Notes under the pieces: model-generated
The model's input: the letters and a program-made list of their open reading frames with translations, nothing else
What the model was told of the DNA's origin: nothing
Database searches by the model: none
In this document: positions 8,812-18,012 of the stretch, in pieces
Numbering within the stretch: the first letter of the stretch is position 1
Layout: every line of letters starts with the position of its first letter
Position numbers and translations under genes: made by a program
Assembly: GCF_000721495.1 (NCBI RefSeq)
Contig: NZ_JOHY01000029.1
Coordinates: 1 to 64,000, forward strand
From: Streptomyces sp. NRRL F-5123
Lineage (GTDB): Bacteria > Actinomycetota > Actinomycetes > Streptomycetales > Streptomycetaceae
Length of the DNA stretch: 64,000 bases
Direction: 5' to 3'

Positions 8812-9939
8812 TCACACGTCCTGCGAGTGGCGGTCGGTGAGCAGGGTCATCCGGCAGTGCGCGAGCAGCTCCGCGCGCCCCTGGTCCGTACCGAGGTTGC
8901 GGACGGCGCCGGGCAGTTCGAGCTGCCGGCCCAGCTCCGCGGCCAGGTCGCGGTCCGCCGTGCCGGTGGTCAGCGCCAGGTCGGCGTCCGCAGCGTCGGC
9001 CAGGTCCACGACCCGCACGACGACGTCGTCGCGCTGGAAGACCGTGCTGCGGACCAGCGAGCCGGTCGGGTCGGCCGCCGCCAGCTCGTCGGACCGCGCC
9101 AGCACCCGGGCCGCCGCGGCGCCGCTGCCGCCGCGCACCGGGTACTGCAGCGCGTACCGCCGCACCGTGCCGGCGCGCTCGGCCACGGCCACGGCCTCGT
9201 GCACCGCCGGCAGCGCCGCCCGGCTGAAGAACGCGCGCGCCGACTCGGCGGAGGTCAGGTCGCGCTCCTCCTCCAGATACGGGTTGATGGCCTCCTCGAC
9301 CGCCCGCACCTCGGGCTGCTGCGCGACGTGCCGCAGCGCCGCGGAGAGGCTGCCGCGCACCTCCACCGCCCGCACCACCCGGTTGCCCAGCATGAACAGC
9401 GACGTCCGGCACAGCCGGGTCGCGGAGTCGACGCGGGCCGACGGCGAGGCGTACTCGCTCAGCAGCTTCGCGACGACCTCCTCGCTGCCGGGCCGGACGG
9501 TGAAGGTGATCGCGTGCCGGATCCGGCCGTCGCCCGCCCGTTCCGGGCGCGGTGCGCGGCTGCCGGAGTGGCCGGTCGCCGACGTCTCGCGCAGCACCTC
9601 GTAGCGCAGCGACCGGGTGTCGTTGACGCAGTCGTGCATGGGCTTGACCATCTCGCGGTGCTCGGCGCTCTCCACCCAGGACAGGAAGGGCGCGGCGCTC
9701 TCCCACTCGCTGGTGATGAGCCACTGCGACGGGTCCTCGATGGACTGGCACAGCTGGTCGCTGACATGGCCGGGCACCGAGGCGACCTGGTCGCGCAGCA
9801 GCTGGTAGGCGTCCAGGAAGGCCTGCTGCGCGCCCTTCCTGACGTCCAGCATCAGCACCACGCGCAGCGTCGCGGGCTCGGTGGCCCCTGCGGTGACGGC
9901 AGTGCCCGCCGTTCCCGGTTCTCCGGACAGGGTCGTCAT
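8812..9939 (-). CDS. whiE-ORFI: SchA/CurD-like protein with antibiotic-biosynthesis monooxygenase fold (WhiE ORFI)
   Basis: About 375 aa, first gene of the pigment operon. Residues about 20-115 form an ABM dimeric alpha-beta barrel ([40 protein letters not shown]). A second related half follows ([20 protein letters not shown], about 140 on), and the C-terminus is a less conserved region. This duplicated layout matches CurD/SchA/WhiE ORFI, found only in spore-pigment-type clusters. ATG 9939 is preferred to the GTG 18 nt upstream because GGAG lies 9 nt before it. It is divergent from the hydroxylase gene. Confidence 0.85.
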   Translation of the reverse strand: MTTLSGEPGTAGTAVTAGATEPATLRVVLMLDVRKGAQQAFLDAYQLLRDQVASVPGHVSDQLCQSIEDPSQWLITSEWESAAPFLSWVESAEHREMVKPMHDCVNDTRSLRYEVLRETSATGHSGSRAPRPERAGDGRIRHAITFTVRPGSEEVVAKLLSEYASPSARVDSATRLCRTSLFMLGNRVVRAVEVRGSLSAALRHVAQQPEVRAVEEAINPYLEEERDLTSAESARAFFSRAALPAVHEAVAVAERAGTVRRYALQYPVRGGSGAAAARVLARSDELAAADPTGSLVRSTVFQRDDVVVRVVDLADAADADLALTTGTADRDLAAELGRQLELPGAVRNLGTDQGRAELLAHCRMTLLTDRHSQDV

Positions 9940-10283
9940 CTTCCACTTCTCCTTCACGGTGCCGCCCTTCGGCGGCGGGTCTCACGTGCGGGCTTGTCGC
10001 GGGTGGGCTGCCGCGCGGCCGTGTCCGACTGCCCATCTGCCATCCCCTGGTTTTCCGATCGTGCGTCGATGCCGCCAACGCCGCGAGATCTGCGGTCCAT
10101 GTGGGCGAATGCGCGGCCGCCGCAACCCTGTGGGCCGCCGACCGGGCAAGGAGAGAGGCGGGACCGGACGAGGGCGTGCCGGGCCCCCGGGCCGCGCCGC
10201 ACCCGGCGCAGGTCCCGGCAGCACCGGCAGCACCGGCGGCCCACCGCCGTCGCGCCCCGCGCCCGTACAGGCAGGAGCAACAG
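9940..10283. promoter_or_regulatory. Divergent intergenic region between whiE operon and ORFVIII
   Basis: 344 bp without a credible gene, separating the two transcription units of the pigment cluster. In S. coelicolor the equivalent region carries the developmentally controlled whiE P1 and P2 promoters, P2 depending on sigma-F. I could not pick convincing -35/-10 elements by eye. The strand-plus end holds the AGGAG ribosome site for ORFVIII. Confidence 0.5.
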
Positions 10284-12095
10284 ATGCAACCGACGTCCAC
10301 CGACCGCGGCCGCGGTGACCGCACCGAGCACGTACCGGTCCTCGTCATCGGCGGGTCCCTGGTGGGGCTGTCCGCCTCCCTCTTCCTCGGCCGGCTCGGC
10401 GTGCGCCACCTGCTCGTGGAGAAGCACGCGGCGACCTCGCACCATCCGCGCGGCCGCGGCAACAACGTGCGCACCATGGAGATCTACCGGACCGCGGGCG
10501 TCGAGCCGGCGATCCGCGAGGCCGCCTCCGTGCTGGCCCGCAACCACGGCATCCTGCAGGCCGAGTCGCTCACCGGCGCCAACCAGCACTGGCTCTTCCG
10601 GGAGATCGACCCCGGCGGCGGCCTGGCCGCGCTCAGCCCGTCGGGCTGGTGCCTGTGCAGCCAGAACGACCTGGAACCGGTGCTGCTGCGGCACGCCCGC
10701 GACCTGGGCGGCGACATCCGCTTCGGCACCGAGCTGACGTCCTTCACGCAGGACGCGGACGGGGTGACCGCGGAGATCCTGGACCGGGAGAGCGGCACCA
10801 CCCGCACCGTGCGCGCCGACTACCTCGTCGCCGCCGACGGGCCGCGCAGCCCCGTACGGCGCGCGCTGGGCATCGGCCAGACCGGCGCGGGCGAGCTCTT
10901 CCACAACGTCAGCGTCACCTTCACCGCCAAGCGCCTCGCCGAGGTCGTCGGCGACCGGCACTTCATCGCCTGCTACCTCACCAACCCGGACGCGGACGGC
11001 GCGCTGCTGCCCGTCGACAACCAGGACGAGTGGGTCTTCCATCTGCCCTGGCACCCCGAGGACGGCGAGCCGCTGGAGGCCTTCACCGACGAGCGGTGCG
11101 CGGCGCACATCCGCACCGCGGTCGGCGCGCCCGGCCTGGAGATCGAGATCACCGGCAAGGCCCCCTGGCACGCCGCCGAGCGGGTCGCCGAGAGCTACGG
11201 GCAGGGCAGGGTGTGGCTGGCCGGCGACTCGGCCCACGAGATGTCACCGACCGGCGCGTTCGGCTCCAACACCGGTATCCAGGACGCCCACAACCTGGCA
11301 TGGAAGCTCGCCGCGGTGCTCGGCGGCTGGGCCGGCCCCGGACTGCTGGAGACCTACGGGCAGGAGCGGCGGCCGGTCGCCGTCGCCACCAGCGCCCGCG
11401 CCTCCGAGCGCTCCGCCGAGCACAGCCACCCCGGCTACGACGCCCTGCCCACCGGGGGCAACCGGCAGAGCGGCGTGCTGACCGTGGCGCTCGGCTACCG
11501 CTACCCGGCGGGTGCGGTCGTCGGCGTGGACCCGGACCGGCCGGTGGTGCCGCAGCCCCCGGTGCCCCCCGCGCCGCCCGCGGGCCCCGGCGGCACCGGC
11601 GGCCCGGTCGTTCCGCACACCCCCGCCATGCCCGGCGAACAGCCGCCTCCCGGCGGCCCGGTCCTGCCGCCGCGCGGTCAGGCAGCCGCCCGCCCGGGGC
11701 CGAAGGGCCCGCGGCTGTGGACCGGCGAGCCGGGCACCCGCGCCCCGCACCTGTGGGTCACCCGCGGCGACGAGCGGCTGTCCACGCTCGACCTCTACGA
11801 GAAGGTGCCGGTGCTGCTCAGCGGCGCCGGCGCGGACGCCGGCTGGCACGCCGCCGCCGAACGCGCCGCCCGCAGCCTCGGGGTGCCGCTGGACCGCTAC
11901 CGCATCGGCGGCGGCCCCGGCGCCGACCTCGTCACCGAGCCGGACGCCGACTGGGCCGCGGCGCACACCACGTCCGAGGATGGCGCGGTGCTCGTCCGTC
12001 CCGACGGTTTCGTGGCCTGGCGTTCGCCCACGGCCGCCCCGGACCCGGAGGCGGAGCTGACGGCTGTGCTGCGGGAGGTGCTGAGGCTGGCGTGA
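10284..12095 (+). CDS. whiE-ORFVIII: FAD-dependent aromatic polyketide hydroxylase (WhiE ORFVIII)
   Basis: 603 aa, PHBH-fold flavoprotein monooxygenase. FAD-binding GxGxxG variant [14 protein letters not shown] near residue 13, DG motif [15 protein letters not shown] (about 180), and GD motif [20 protein letters not shown] (about 310). The C-terminal ~130 residues form the thioredoxin-like domain usual in polyketide hydroxylases. A Pro/Gly-rich stretch of roughly 60 residues (about 415-475, [16 protein letters not shown]) is inserted between the domains and is not usual for the family. ATG 10284 has AGGAG 7 nt upstream. Divergent position equals whiE ORFVIII. Confidence 0.9.
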   Translation: MQPTSTDRGRGDRTEHVPVLVIGGSLVGLSASLFLGRLGVRHLLVEKHAATSHHPRGRGNNVRTMEIYRTAGVEPAIREAASVLARNHGILQAESLTGANQHWLFREIDPGGGLAALSPSGWCLCSQNDLEPVLLRHARDLGGDIRFGTELTSFTQDADGVTAEILDRESGTTRTVRADYLVAADGPRSPVRRALGIGQTGAGELFHNVSVTFTAKRLAEVVGDRHFIACYLTNPDADGALLPVDNQDEWVFHLPWHPEDGEPLEAFTDERCAAHIRTAVGAPGLEIEITGKAPWHAAERVAESYGQGRVWLAGDSAHEMSPTGAFGSNTGIQDAHNLAWKLAAVLGGWAGPGLLETYGQERRPVAVATSARASERSAEHSHPGYDALPTGGNRQSGVLTVALGYRYPAGAVVGVDPDRPVVPQPPVPPAPPAGPGGTGGPVVPHTPAMPGEQPPPGGPVLPPRGQAAARPGPKGPRLWTGEPGTRAPHLWVTRGDERLSTLDLYEKVPVLLSGAGADAGWHAAAERAARSLGVPLDRYRIGGGPGADLVTEPDADWAAAHTTSEDGAVLVRPDGFVAWRSPTAAPDPEAELTAVLREVLRLA

Positions 12096-12233
12096 CGAGG
12101 GAGCGCCCCGCCCGCGCTCGGGAAAGACGGCACCGCCACCGCAAGGGGCAGTCGCCCAGGGGCGCGTGAGGGCACCTCCCAGGCGCAGCTCCAGTGCGAG
12201 GTGCGCGACCCGCCGAAGCGGGCGGAGGTTGGC

Positions 12234-12318
12234 GCAAAGCGCTTCACGGGGCAGCTCGTGGCGCGGAGCAACCGCGCGCGGAGGCCCGGCAAAGCACTTC
12301 ATGGGGCAGCCCGTGGCG
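12234..12318. repeat. Pair of 30-bp imperfect direct repeats
   Basis: Copies at 12234-12263 and 12289-12318 agree at 27 of 30 positions (GCAAAGC[GA]CTTCA[CT]GGGG then CAGC[TC]CGTGGCG). A third, shorter variant of the start (TAAAGCGCCTGC) follows at 12319. They lie outside genes and look like a small intergenic repeat family; function unknown. Confidence 0.7.
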
Positions 12319-12340
12319 TAAAGCGCCTGCACACGCGCAT

Positions 12341-12380
12341 GCGGCGGCGGCCGCCGGTGGGAGCCGGCGGCCGCCGCCGC
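12341..12380. terminator. Bidirectional terminator-like hairpin
   Basis: Perfect 17-bp stem (GCGGCGGCGGCCGCCGG and its complement) with a 6-nt loop TGGGAG. It lies between convergent genes and can serve both strands. Confidence 0.7.
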
Positions 12381-12410
12381 TGTTGCGCGTCGTGCGCGGG
12401 GTTCAGGCCG

Positions 12411-14774
12411 TCAGGCCACCGTCGTGCTGAACGCGGCGTGCAGCCTGCGGGTGTGGTCGACCTCGCGCACCTGACCCGTGAGGGTCGCGACCACCGTCAG
12501 CCGCTGGTCCGTGGAGGACGCGCCGAGCCGCAGCTCCAGCTCGCCGGGCTCCACGACGCGGCGGCCGTCGCGTCCGGTGAAGGACGCCAGGTCGGCCGGC
12601 ACGGTGACCTCGACCCGGGCGGACTGCCCCGGCTCCAGGTCCACCCGGCGGTAGCCGATCAGCCGCTGAACCGGCTGCACCACGGAGGCGACCGGGTCGT
12701 GCAGGTAGAGCTGCACGATCTCGGTGCCCGCGCGCTCACCGGTGTTGCGGACGGTGAACGACAGGCTGATCTCGCCGTCGGTGCCGGCTTCCAGCTCCGG
12801 CACCTCCAGGTCGTCCCACTGGAAGCTGGTGTACGTCAGACCGTGGCCGAAGCCGTAGGCCGGCGTCGGGTCGATGTTGGACGACTCGCTCGCGTGCGAG
12901 AGCTTGGCCACCAGGTACGTGGACGGCTGGGTGCCCGGGCTCCGCGGGATGCTGACCGGCAGCTTGCCGGACGGCGCCACGCGGCCGGACAGCACGCCGG
13001 CGACCGCCCGCGTGCCTTCCTCACCGGGGAAGAACGTCTGCACGATCGCCGCGGCCTCGTCCACCGCGCGGCCCAGCACGTACGGCCGGCCCGCGAGCAT
13101 GGTGACGACGACCGGGGTGCCGGCGTCGAGGAGCGTGTCGAGCAGCTGCTGCTGCACGCCGGGGAGCGTGAGCGACTCGCTGTCGCAGCCCTCGCCGCTG
13201 GTGCCGCGGCCGAAGAGTCCGGCACGGTCGCCGAGCGCGAGGACAACGATGTCCGCCTCGGCGGCCAGCTGCGCGGCCTCGGCGAAGCCGCTGGTGTCGT
13301 CGGTGTCGATGTCCGAGCCGCGCGCCGTGGTGATCTCGCTGTCCGGGAACTCCTCGGCCAGCGCCTCGCGCAGGGTGGGCAGCTCGATGCCGAGCGGCAT
13401 TTCGGGATGCTGGCTGCCGACGTGCACCGGGAAGGAGTAGCAGCCGAGCACCGCGGTCGGGACCTCGGCGTTGGGGCCGATGACCGCGATCTTCGCGGGG
13501 CGGGCGAGCGGCAGCGTGCCGCCCTCGTTGCGCAGCAGCACGACGGCCTGCTCGGCGATCTCGCGGGCGACCGCCCGGTTGCCGGCCGAGTCGAGGTCCA
13601 CCGAGCCGCGCAGCGCGGCGGTGTCCGCGGTGTCCACGCCGTCCAGCGCGGCGGGCACCGGGTTCCAGTCCGGGTCCAGCAGGCCGAGCTCGACCTTCTG
13701 CACCAGGACGCGGCGCAGGGCGCGGTCGATGTGCGCCTCGGGCACCTGGCCGTCGGCGATCGCCTTGAGCAGCGGCTCGCCGAACGCCTTGACGGTCGGC
13801 AGCTCGACGTCCACGCCCGCGTTGAGGGCGGCGCCGGCTGCCTCGCCGAGGTCGCCGGCCACACCGTGCAGCAGCTGGAGGAAGGCGATGCCGAAGTAGT
13901 CCGCGACGACCGTGCCGGTGAAGCCCCACGTGTCGCGGAGTAGGCCGGTCAGCAGGTCGGGGTCGGCGGCCGCGGGCACACCGTCGATGTCGGTGTAGGC
14001 GTGCATGACCGACCGGACGCCGCTCTCCCGGATCGCCATCTCGAACGGCGCCAGCATGACGTCGGCGCGCTCCCGGGGGCCCATGCTGACGGGCGCGAGG
14101 TTGCGTCCGGCGCGTGAGGCCGAGTAGCCGACGAAGTGCTTGAGCGTCGCCACGATGCCGGTGGACTCCAGGCCCTGGACGTACGCGGTGGCCACCGTGC
14201 CGATGAGATACGGGTCCTCGCCGATCGTCTCCTCGACCCGGCCCCAGCGGGCGTCGCGGACCACGTCGAGCACCGGGGCCAGGCCCTGGTGCACGCCGAC
14301 GGCGCGCATGTCCTGCCCGATCCGGGCCGCCATCGAGCGGACCAGCTCCGGGTTGAAGCTGGCGCCCCACGACAGCGGTACGGGGTAGGCGGTCGCGCCC
14401 CAGGTCGCGAAGCCGGCCAGGCACTCCTCGTGCGCGACGGCCGGGATGCCGAAACGGTTCGCCGCCGCGATGCTCCGCTGCGTGCGCAGCAGTGACAGCG
14501 CGCCGAGCGCCGGGTCGACCGGCGCGGTCCCGTACGACCTGGTCAGCTGGCCGAGACCCTGCGGCAGCAGGCTCTCAAGGGTGACCGGTTCCTCCATCTC
14601 GTGCTGGTACGGGGCGACCTCGCCGCCCTCGTCGGACGCACCCACCCAGATCCCGAACAGCTGCGCGACCTTCTCCTGCACGGTCATCGCCGCGATCAGC
14701 GCATCCGCCCGGACTTCCGGGGCGAGGGAGGTGTCCCTCCAGGGGGGAGTAGCGGACTTAGTCTCTTCGGCCAT
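12411..14774 (-). CDS. GH3 beta-xylosidase/beta-glucosidase (BxlA-like)
   Basis: 787 aa intracellular glycoside hydrolase family 3; no signal peptide. (alpha/beta)8 domain from about 28 (MTVQEKVAQLFGIWVG), substrate residues KHFVGY (212-217), predicted nucleophile Asp292 in TGTVVADYFGIAF. An (alpha/beta)6 sandwich domain follows (VLLRNEGGTLPLARPAKIAVIG) and a C-terminal fibronectin III-like domain (LSFTVRNTGERAGTEIVQLY). It is last in an operon with an ABC importer and LacI regulator, the layout of bxlEFGA of S. thermoviolaceus. Xylobiose or other beta-linked disaccharide is the likely substrate. ATG 14774 lies 8 bp past the permease stop; a GTG at 14786 overlapping that stop is an alternative. 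Confidence 0.85.
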   Translation of the reverse strand: MAEETKSATPPWRDTSLAPEVRADALIAAMTVQEKVAQLFGIWVGASDEGGEVAPYQHEMEEPVTLESLLPQGLGQLTRSYGTAPVDPALGALSLLRTQRSIAAANRFGIPAVAHEECLAGFATWGATAYPVPLSWGASFNPELVRSMAARIGQDMRAVGVHQGLAPVLDVVRDARWGRVEETIGEDPYLIGTVATAYVQGLESTGIVATLKHFVGYSASRAGRNLAPVSMGPRERADVMLAPFEMAIRESGVRSVMHAYTDIDGVPAAADPDLLTGLLRDTWGFTGTVVADYFGIAFLQLLHGVAGDLGEAAGAALNAGVDVELPTVKAFGEPLLKAIADGQVPEAHIDRALRRVLVQKVELGLLDPDWNPVPAALDGVDTADTAALRGSVDLDSAGNRAVAREIAEQAVVLLRNEGGTLPLARPAKIAVIGPNAEVPTAVLGCYSFPVHVGSQHPEMPLGIELPTLREALAEEFPDSEITTARGSDIDTDDTSGFAEAAQLAAEADIVVLALGDRAGLFGRGTSGEGCDSESLTLPGVQQQLLDTLLDAGTPVVVTMLAGRPYVLGRAVDEAAAIVQTFFPGEEGTRAVAGVLSGRVAPSGKLPVSIPRSPGTQPSTYLVAKLSHASESSNIDPTPAYGFGHGLTYTSFQWDDLEVPELEAGTDGEISLSFTVRNTGERAGTEIVQLYLHDPVASVVQPVQRLIGYRRVDLEPGQSARVEVTVPADLASFTGRDGRRVVEPGELELRLGASSTDQRLTVVATLTGQVREVDHTRRLHAAFSTTVA

Positions 14775-14782
14775 GGTGCCGG

Positions 14783-15601
14783 TCACTTTCCTCCGACGCC
14801 CATGAGTCCCTGGACCAGGGCACGGCGGGCGAACAGGTAGACGATGAAGATGGGCAGCATCGACAGCACGACCGCGGCCAGCAGACCGGGGACATCGATG
14901 CCGTGCTCGGTCTGGAACTGGAACAGGCCCATGGTGATGACCCGCGACTTGTCGGTCTGGGTCAGGACCAGCGGGAAGAGGAAGCCGTTCCACGCCTGGA
15001 GGGCGGAGAAGACCACGATGGTGGACAGACCGCTCTTGGACAGCGGCACCACCAGCTGGAAGAACGTCCGCATCGGCGAGGCGCCGTCCATGGCCATGGC
15101 CTCGTACAGCTCGGAGTTGATCTCCCGCATCACGCCGGTCAGGACCAGCGCGCAGACCGGCAGCGAGAACGCGGCGGTCGGCAGGATGAGGCCGATGAGG
15201 TTGTCGTACAGGCCGGCCTTGGTGATGACGTAGAACATCGGGATGATCACCGCCTGCGACGGGATCGCCAGGCCGAGCAGGAACAGCCGGAAGACACCGG
15301 TGGTGGTCTTGCCCTGGCTGCGCACGATCGCGTACGACAGCGGCGGGATCAGCACCAGCACGATCGCCACGACGGCCACCGTGACCAGGACCGTGTTCAG
15401 GAAGAAGTGCCCGAACCCGTTGGAGAAGTCCTGGGTGTAGTTCGACAGCGTGAAGTGCTTCGGCCAGGACAGCGGGCCGTTGGCCGCGTAGTCCGAACGG
15501 CTCTGCAGGGTCGCCGCGAGCATCACGTACAGCGGCAGGCCGATCAGGACCAGCCAGACGAGCGAGCCGAAGCCGGCGAGGTAATTGGGACGGCGCTTCA
15601 T
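14783..15601 (-). CDS. Carbohydrate ABC importer permease, second subunit (BxlG-like)
   Basis: 272 aa MalG-type CUT1 permease with six membrane helices. The EAA loop that docks the ATPase is ELYEAMAMDGASPMRTFFQLVVPL. Its ATG overlaps the preceding permease stop by one base (TGATG), so the two are coupled. No ATPase gene is present nearby; the Streptomyces multi-importer ATPase MsiK is the expected partner. Confidence 0.88.
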   Translation of the reverse strand: MKRRPNYLAGFGSLVWLVLIGLPLYVMLAATLQSRSDYAANGPLSWPKHFTLSNYTQDFSNGFGHFFLNTVLVTVAVVAIVLVLIPPLSYAIVRSQGKTTTGVFRLFLLGLAIPSQAVIIPMFYVITKAGLYDNLIGLILPTAAFSLPVCALVLTGVMREINSELYEAMAMDGASPMRTFFQLVVPLSKSGLSTIVVFSALQAWNGFLFPLVLTQTDKSRVITMGLFQFQTEHGIDVPGLLAAVVLSMLPIFIVYLFARRALVQGLMGVGGK

Positions 15602-16557
15602 CACAGTCCCTCCGACGAGCTGCGCATCTTGTCGTATCCGGAGAACTTGACGATGACGAGCGAGATGATCGTGGCGATCACGACCAGGACCATGGCGATG
15701 GCCGAGCCGTAGCCGAAGTCGAAGTTCTTGAACGCCTGTACGTAGGAGTAGTACGGCGTGGTCGTGGTGTCCGTGCCGGGACCGCCCTGGGTCAGGATCA
15801 GCACGGTGTCGAACACGGTCATGCCGCCCACCACCATGAGGATCATCGAGGTGACCATGGTGGTGCGCAGCTGCGGCAGCGTGATGGACCAGAACTGCCG
15901 GAAGCGCCCGGCGCCGTCGATCGCCGCGGCCTGGTAGAGCACCTGCGGGATCGCGCGGGCCGCACCCTGGTAGATCAGGGTGTGGAACGGCGTGTACTGC
16001 CACGCGCCGACGAAGATCAGCACGCCGATGGACGTGCCCTGGTGACCGAAGAGGTTGCCGTCGCCGAACAGCCACTTGGCCTGGGACGGAATACCGAAGT
16101 TCGGGTCGAGCAGGGCGCGCCACAGGATGGAGATCGCTGTCGCCGACAGCAGCAGCGGGATGAAGTAGATCGCGGACAGGATCGCCCGGTTGCGCTGCTT
16201 GCCGGCCGCCCACACGCCGAGCAGGATGCTCAGCGGGGTCTGGACGACGACGCCGAGCACCGTGACCATCAGGGTGAGCCAGATGCTCTGCAGCATCACG
16301 TGGTCGTGGAACAGCGTCTTCCAGTTGTCCACGCCGGTGAAGGACAGGGAGCTGATGCCGTCCCAGTTGGAGAAGGACAGCACCGCCACCATGACCAGCG
16401 GCAGGACGGCGAACAGCATGAAGAACAGGGTGGCGGGCGCCGCCCAGGCAAAGCCTGGGCGGGCCACGGAGGCGCCGGACCTGCGGCCCGGCCGGCCGGC
16501 GCCGGCCCGGAGTACGGGCCGGCGCTTCTCCACCCTGGGTGAATCAGTGGTGGTCAT
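15601..16557 (-). CDS. Carbohydrate ABC importer permease, first subunit (BxlF-like)
   Basis: 318 aa MalF-type CUT1 permease. A basic Pro/Arg-rich cytoplasmic N-terminus precedes six helices starting at WAAPATLFFMLFAVLPLVMV. The EAA loop is YQAAAIDGAGRFRQFWSITLPQL. ATG 16557 begins 14 bp after the binding-protein stop. It works with the next permease and the binding lipoprotein to import a beta-linked oligosaccharide. Confidence 0.88.
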   Translation of the reverse strand: MTTTDSPRVEKRRPVLRAGAGRPGRRSGASVARPGFAWAAPATLFFMLFAVLPLVMVAVLSFSNWDGISSLSFTGVDNWKTLFHDHVMLQSIWLTLMVTVLGVVVQTPLSILLGVWAAGKQRNRAILSAIYFIPLLLSATAISILWRALLDPNFGIPSQAKWLFGDGNLFGHQGTSIGVLIFVGAWQYTPFHTLIYQGAARAIPQVLYQAAAIDGAGRFRQFWSITLPQLRTTMVTSMILMVVGGMTVFDTVLILTQGGPGTDTTTTPYYSYVQAFKNFDFGYGSAIAMVLVVIATIISLVIVKFSGYDKMRSSSEGL

Positions 16558-16571
16558 TTCTGGATCCCGGT

Positions 16572-17870
16572 TCAGGACGTGGGCAGGGCCTGCATGGCCT
16601 TGATGAACCCGTCGGCGTCGAGCTTGCCGTCGAAGAACTGCTGCACCGCGGTGTGCATCGCGTTGGCGGCCGACTGCGGGTAGGCCTGGTCCCACGAGAG
16701 CTGGAAGGACGGCGCGGCCTTCACGAGGTCGTACTGGTACTTCGCGTAGGCCGGGTCGGCGGCCTGGTCCAGGAAGTTCGTGGTGTTGGTGGTGGTCGGC
16801 AGGTTGCCGATCGCCACGTGGGCCTTCACGAACTCGTCGCTGTACTGCAGCTTCAGGAACTGCGCGATGGCGTCGGCGTGCTTGGTCTTCTTGAGGACCG
16901 AGTAGTAGTTGTTCGTGTTGCCGACGATGTCGGTCTGGTCGCCCTTGCCGTCCGGGACGGTCGGGAAGCTGCTGTAGCCCAGACCGGTCTTGGCGAAGTC
17001 AGGGTTGTCCTGCTGCTGCTGCGAGTAGTACCAGGAGCCCATGAGCTCGAAGGCAGCCTTGTTCTGCGCGACCAGCGCGACCGAGCCGCCGTCGGTGTAC
17101 TTGACCGAGTCGAAGTTGCTGCCGAAGGCGCCCGCGTCGATCAGTTCCTTGAGCTTGCCGAGCGCCGCGCGGCTCTCCGGCGTGTCCCAGGCGGACTTGT
17201 CGCCGCCGAGGGCCTTGTCGAACAGGCCCGGGCCGGCCATGCGGTCGTACATGTACTCGTACCACATGAGGGTCGGCCACTGGTCGCCGCCACCGAGGGC
17301 GATCGGGGTGATCTTCTTGGCCTTGAGGACCTTGACCGCGTTGATCAGGTCGTCCCAGGTCTTCGGCGCGGCCAGACCGTTGTCGGCCAGGACCTTCTTG
17401 TTGTTGAACAGCATGACGGGCTGGGTGCCGCGCATGGGGATGCCGTAGGACTTGCCGTCGACCACAGCGCCGTTGAACACCGAAGGCAGGAACTGCGACT
17501 TCAGGTTGGGGTCCTTGGCGATCATGTCGTCGAGCGGCAGGAGGAGGCCGGCCTTGACGAAGGGCGCGATGCTGCCGCCGCCCCAGTTGAAGAAGACGTC
17601 CGGGGCCTGCTTGGTGTTGATGATCGTCTGCAGCTTGGTCTGGTAGTCCGCACCAGGGATCGTCTGCAGCTTCGCCTTGACCTTCGACGTCTTGTTGAAG
17701 GTGTCGACGATCTGCTTCTCGACCTTGTTGCTCGCGTCACCGTAGACGAGCACCGTGAAGCTGCCAGAGCTGCTGCTGCTGGAGCTGCCACCGCCGCACG
17801 CGGCCAGCGTCAGCCCGAGGGCGAGTACCACGCTGCCGGCCACAGCACGGGGAAGCCATCTCTTCTTCAT
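16572..17870 (-). CDS. Sugar-binding lipoprotein of ABC importer (BxlE-like)
   Basis: 432 aa cluster-D substrate-binding protein. Lipoprotein signal MKKRWLPRAVAGSVVLALG with lipobox LAAC (Cys26 region) followed by a Gly/Ser linker. Periplasmic-binding folds begin at FTVLVYGDASNKVEKQIVDT. It is the first gene of the importer operon, the usual place for the most abundant component. Start ATG 17870 leaves 142 bp to the divergent LacI gene, which contains the operator-like repeats. Confidence 0.88.
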   Translation of the reverse strand: MKKRWLPRAVAGSVVLALGLTLAACGGGSSSSSSSGSFTVLVYGDASNKVEKQIVDTFNKTSKVKAKLQTIPGADYQTKLQTIINTKQAPDVFFNWGGGSIAPFVKAGLLLPLDDMIAKDPNLKSQFLPSVFNGAVVDGKSYGIPMRGTQPVMLFNNKKVLADNGLAAPKTWDDLINAVKVLKAKKITPIALGGGDQWPTLMWYEYMYDRMAGPGLFDKALGGDKSAWDTPESRAALGKLKELIDAGAFGSNFDSVKYTDGGSVALVAQNKAAFELMGSWYYSQQQQDNPDFAKTGLGYSSFPTVPDGKGDQTDIVGNTNNYYSVLKKTKHADAIAQFLKLQYSDEFVKAHVAIGNLPTTTNTTNFLDQAADPAYAKYQYDLVKAAPSFQLSWDQAYPQSAANAMHTAVQQFFDGKLDADGFIKAMQALPTS

Positions 17871-17879
17871 CGTCCAGCC

Positions 17880-17946
17880 TTTCGAAATGTTTCGGCATCC
17901 TCGCCGAAAATTGCTGCGCGGTGTGACGCTATGGCGCAGCTTCGAA
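17880..17946. promoter_or_regulatory. Cluster of TTTCGAAA-type operators (putative LacI/BxlR sites)
   Basis: Three related sites in the divergent gap: TTTCGAAA at 17880-17887, an inverted repeat TTTCGGC-6nt-GCCGAAA at 17890-17909, and TTCGAA at 17941-17946. All share the CGAA/TTCG half-site. I recall BxlR of S. thermoviolaceus using half-sites of this kind. They lie directly upstream of the binding-protein start, where a repressor would block transcription of the importer operon. Confidence 0.6.
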
Positions 17947-18012
17947 ACGGTCAACCCTCGGGCTCCGGGTTATCAAAGCGTTACGCGCAGATGTGTCGTA
18001 CGCTGCGCTCTT

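Larger units (their letters stand above)
12096..12410. other. Convergent intergenic stretch with repeats
   Basis: 315 bp between the convergent hydroxylase and GH3 genes with no plausible gene. It holds a pair of 30-bp imperfect direct repeats and a strong hairpin, listed separately. Confidence 0.6.

Noticed and set aside
12194..13943. Plus-strand frames running from the hydroxylase 3' region through the GH3 gene
   Set aside because: Low-complexity antisense translation; the region contains a terminator hairpin and repeats.
17880..17946. CebR-type operator (TGGGAGCGCTCCCA) near the sugar operon
   Set aside because: Looked for and not found; the repeats present have CGAA/TTCG half-sites instead.
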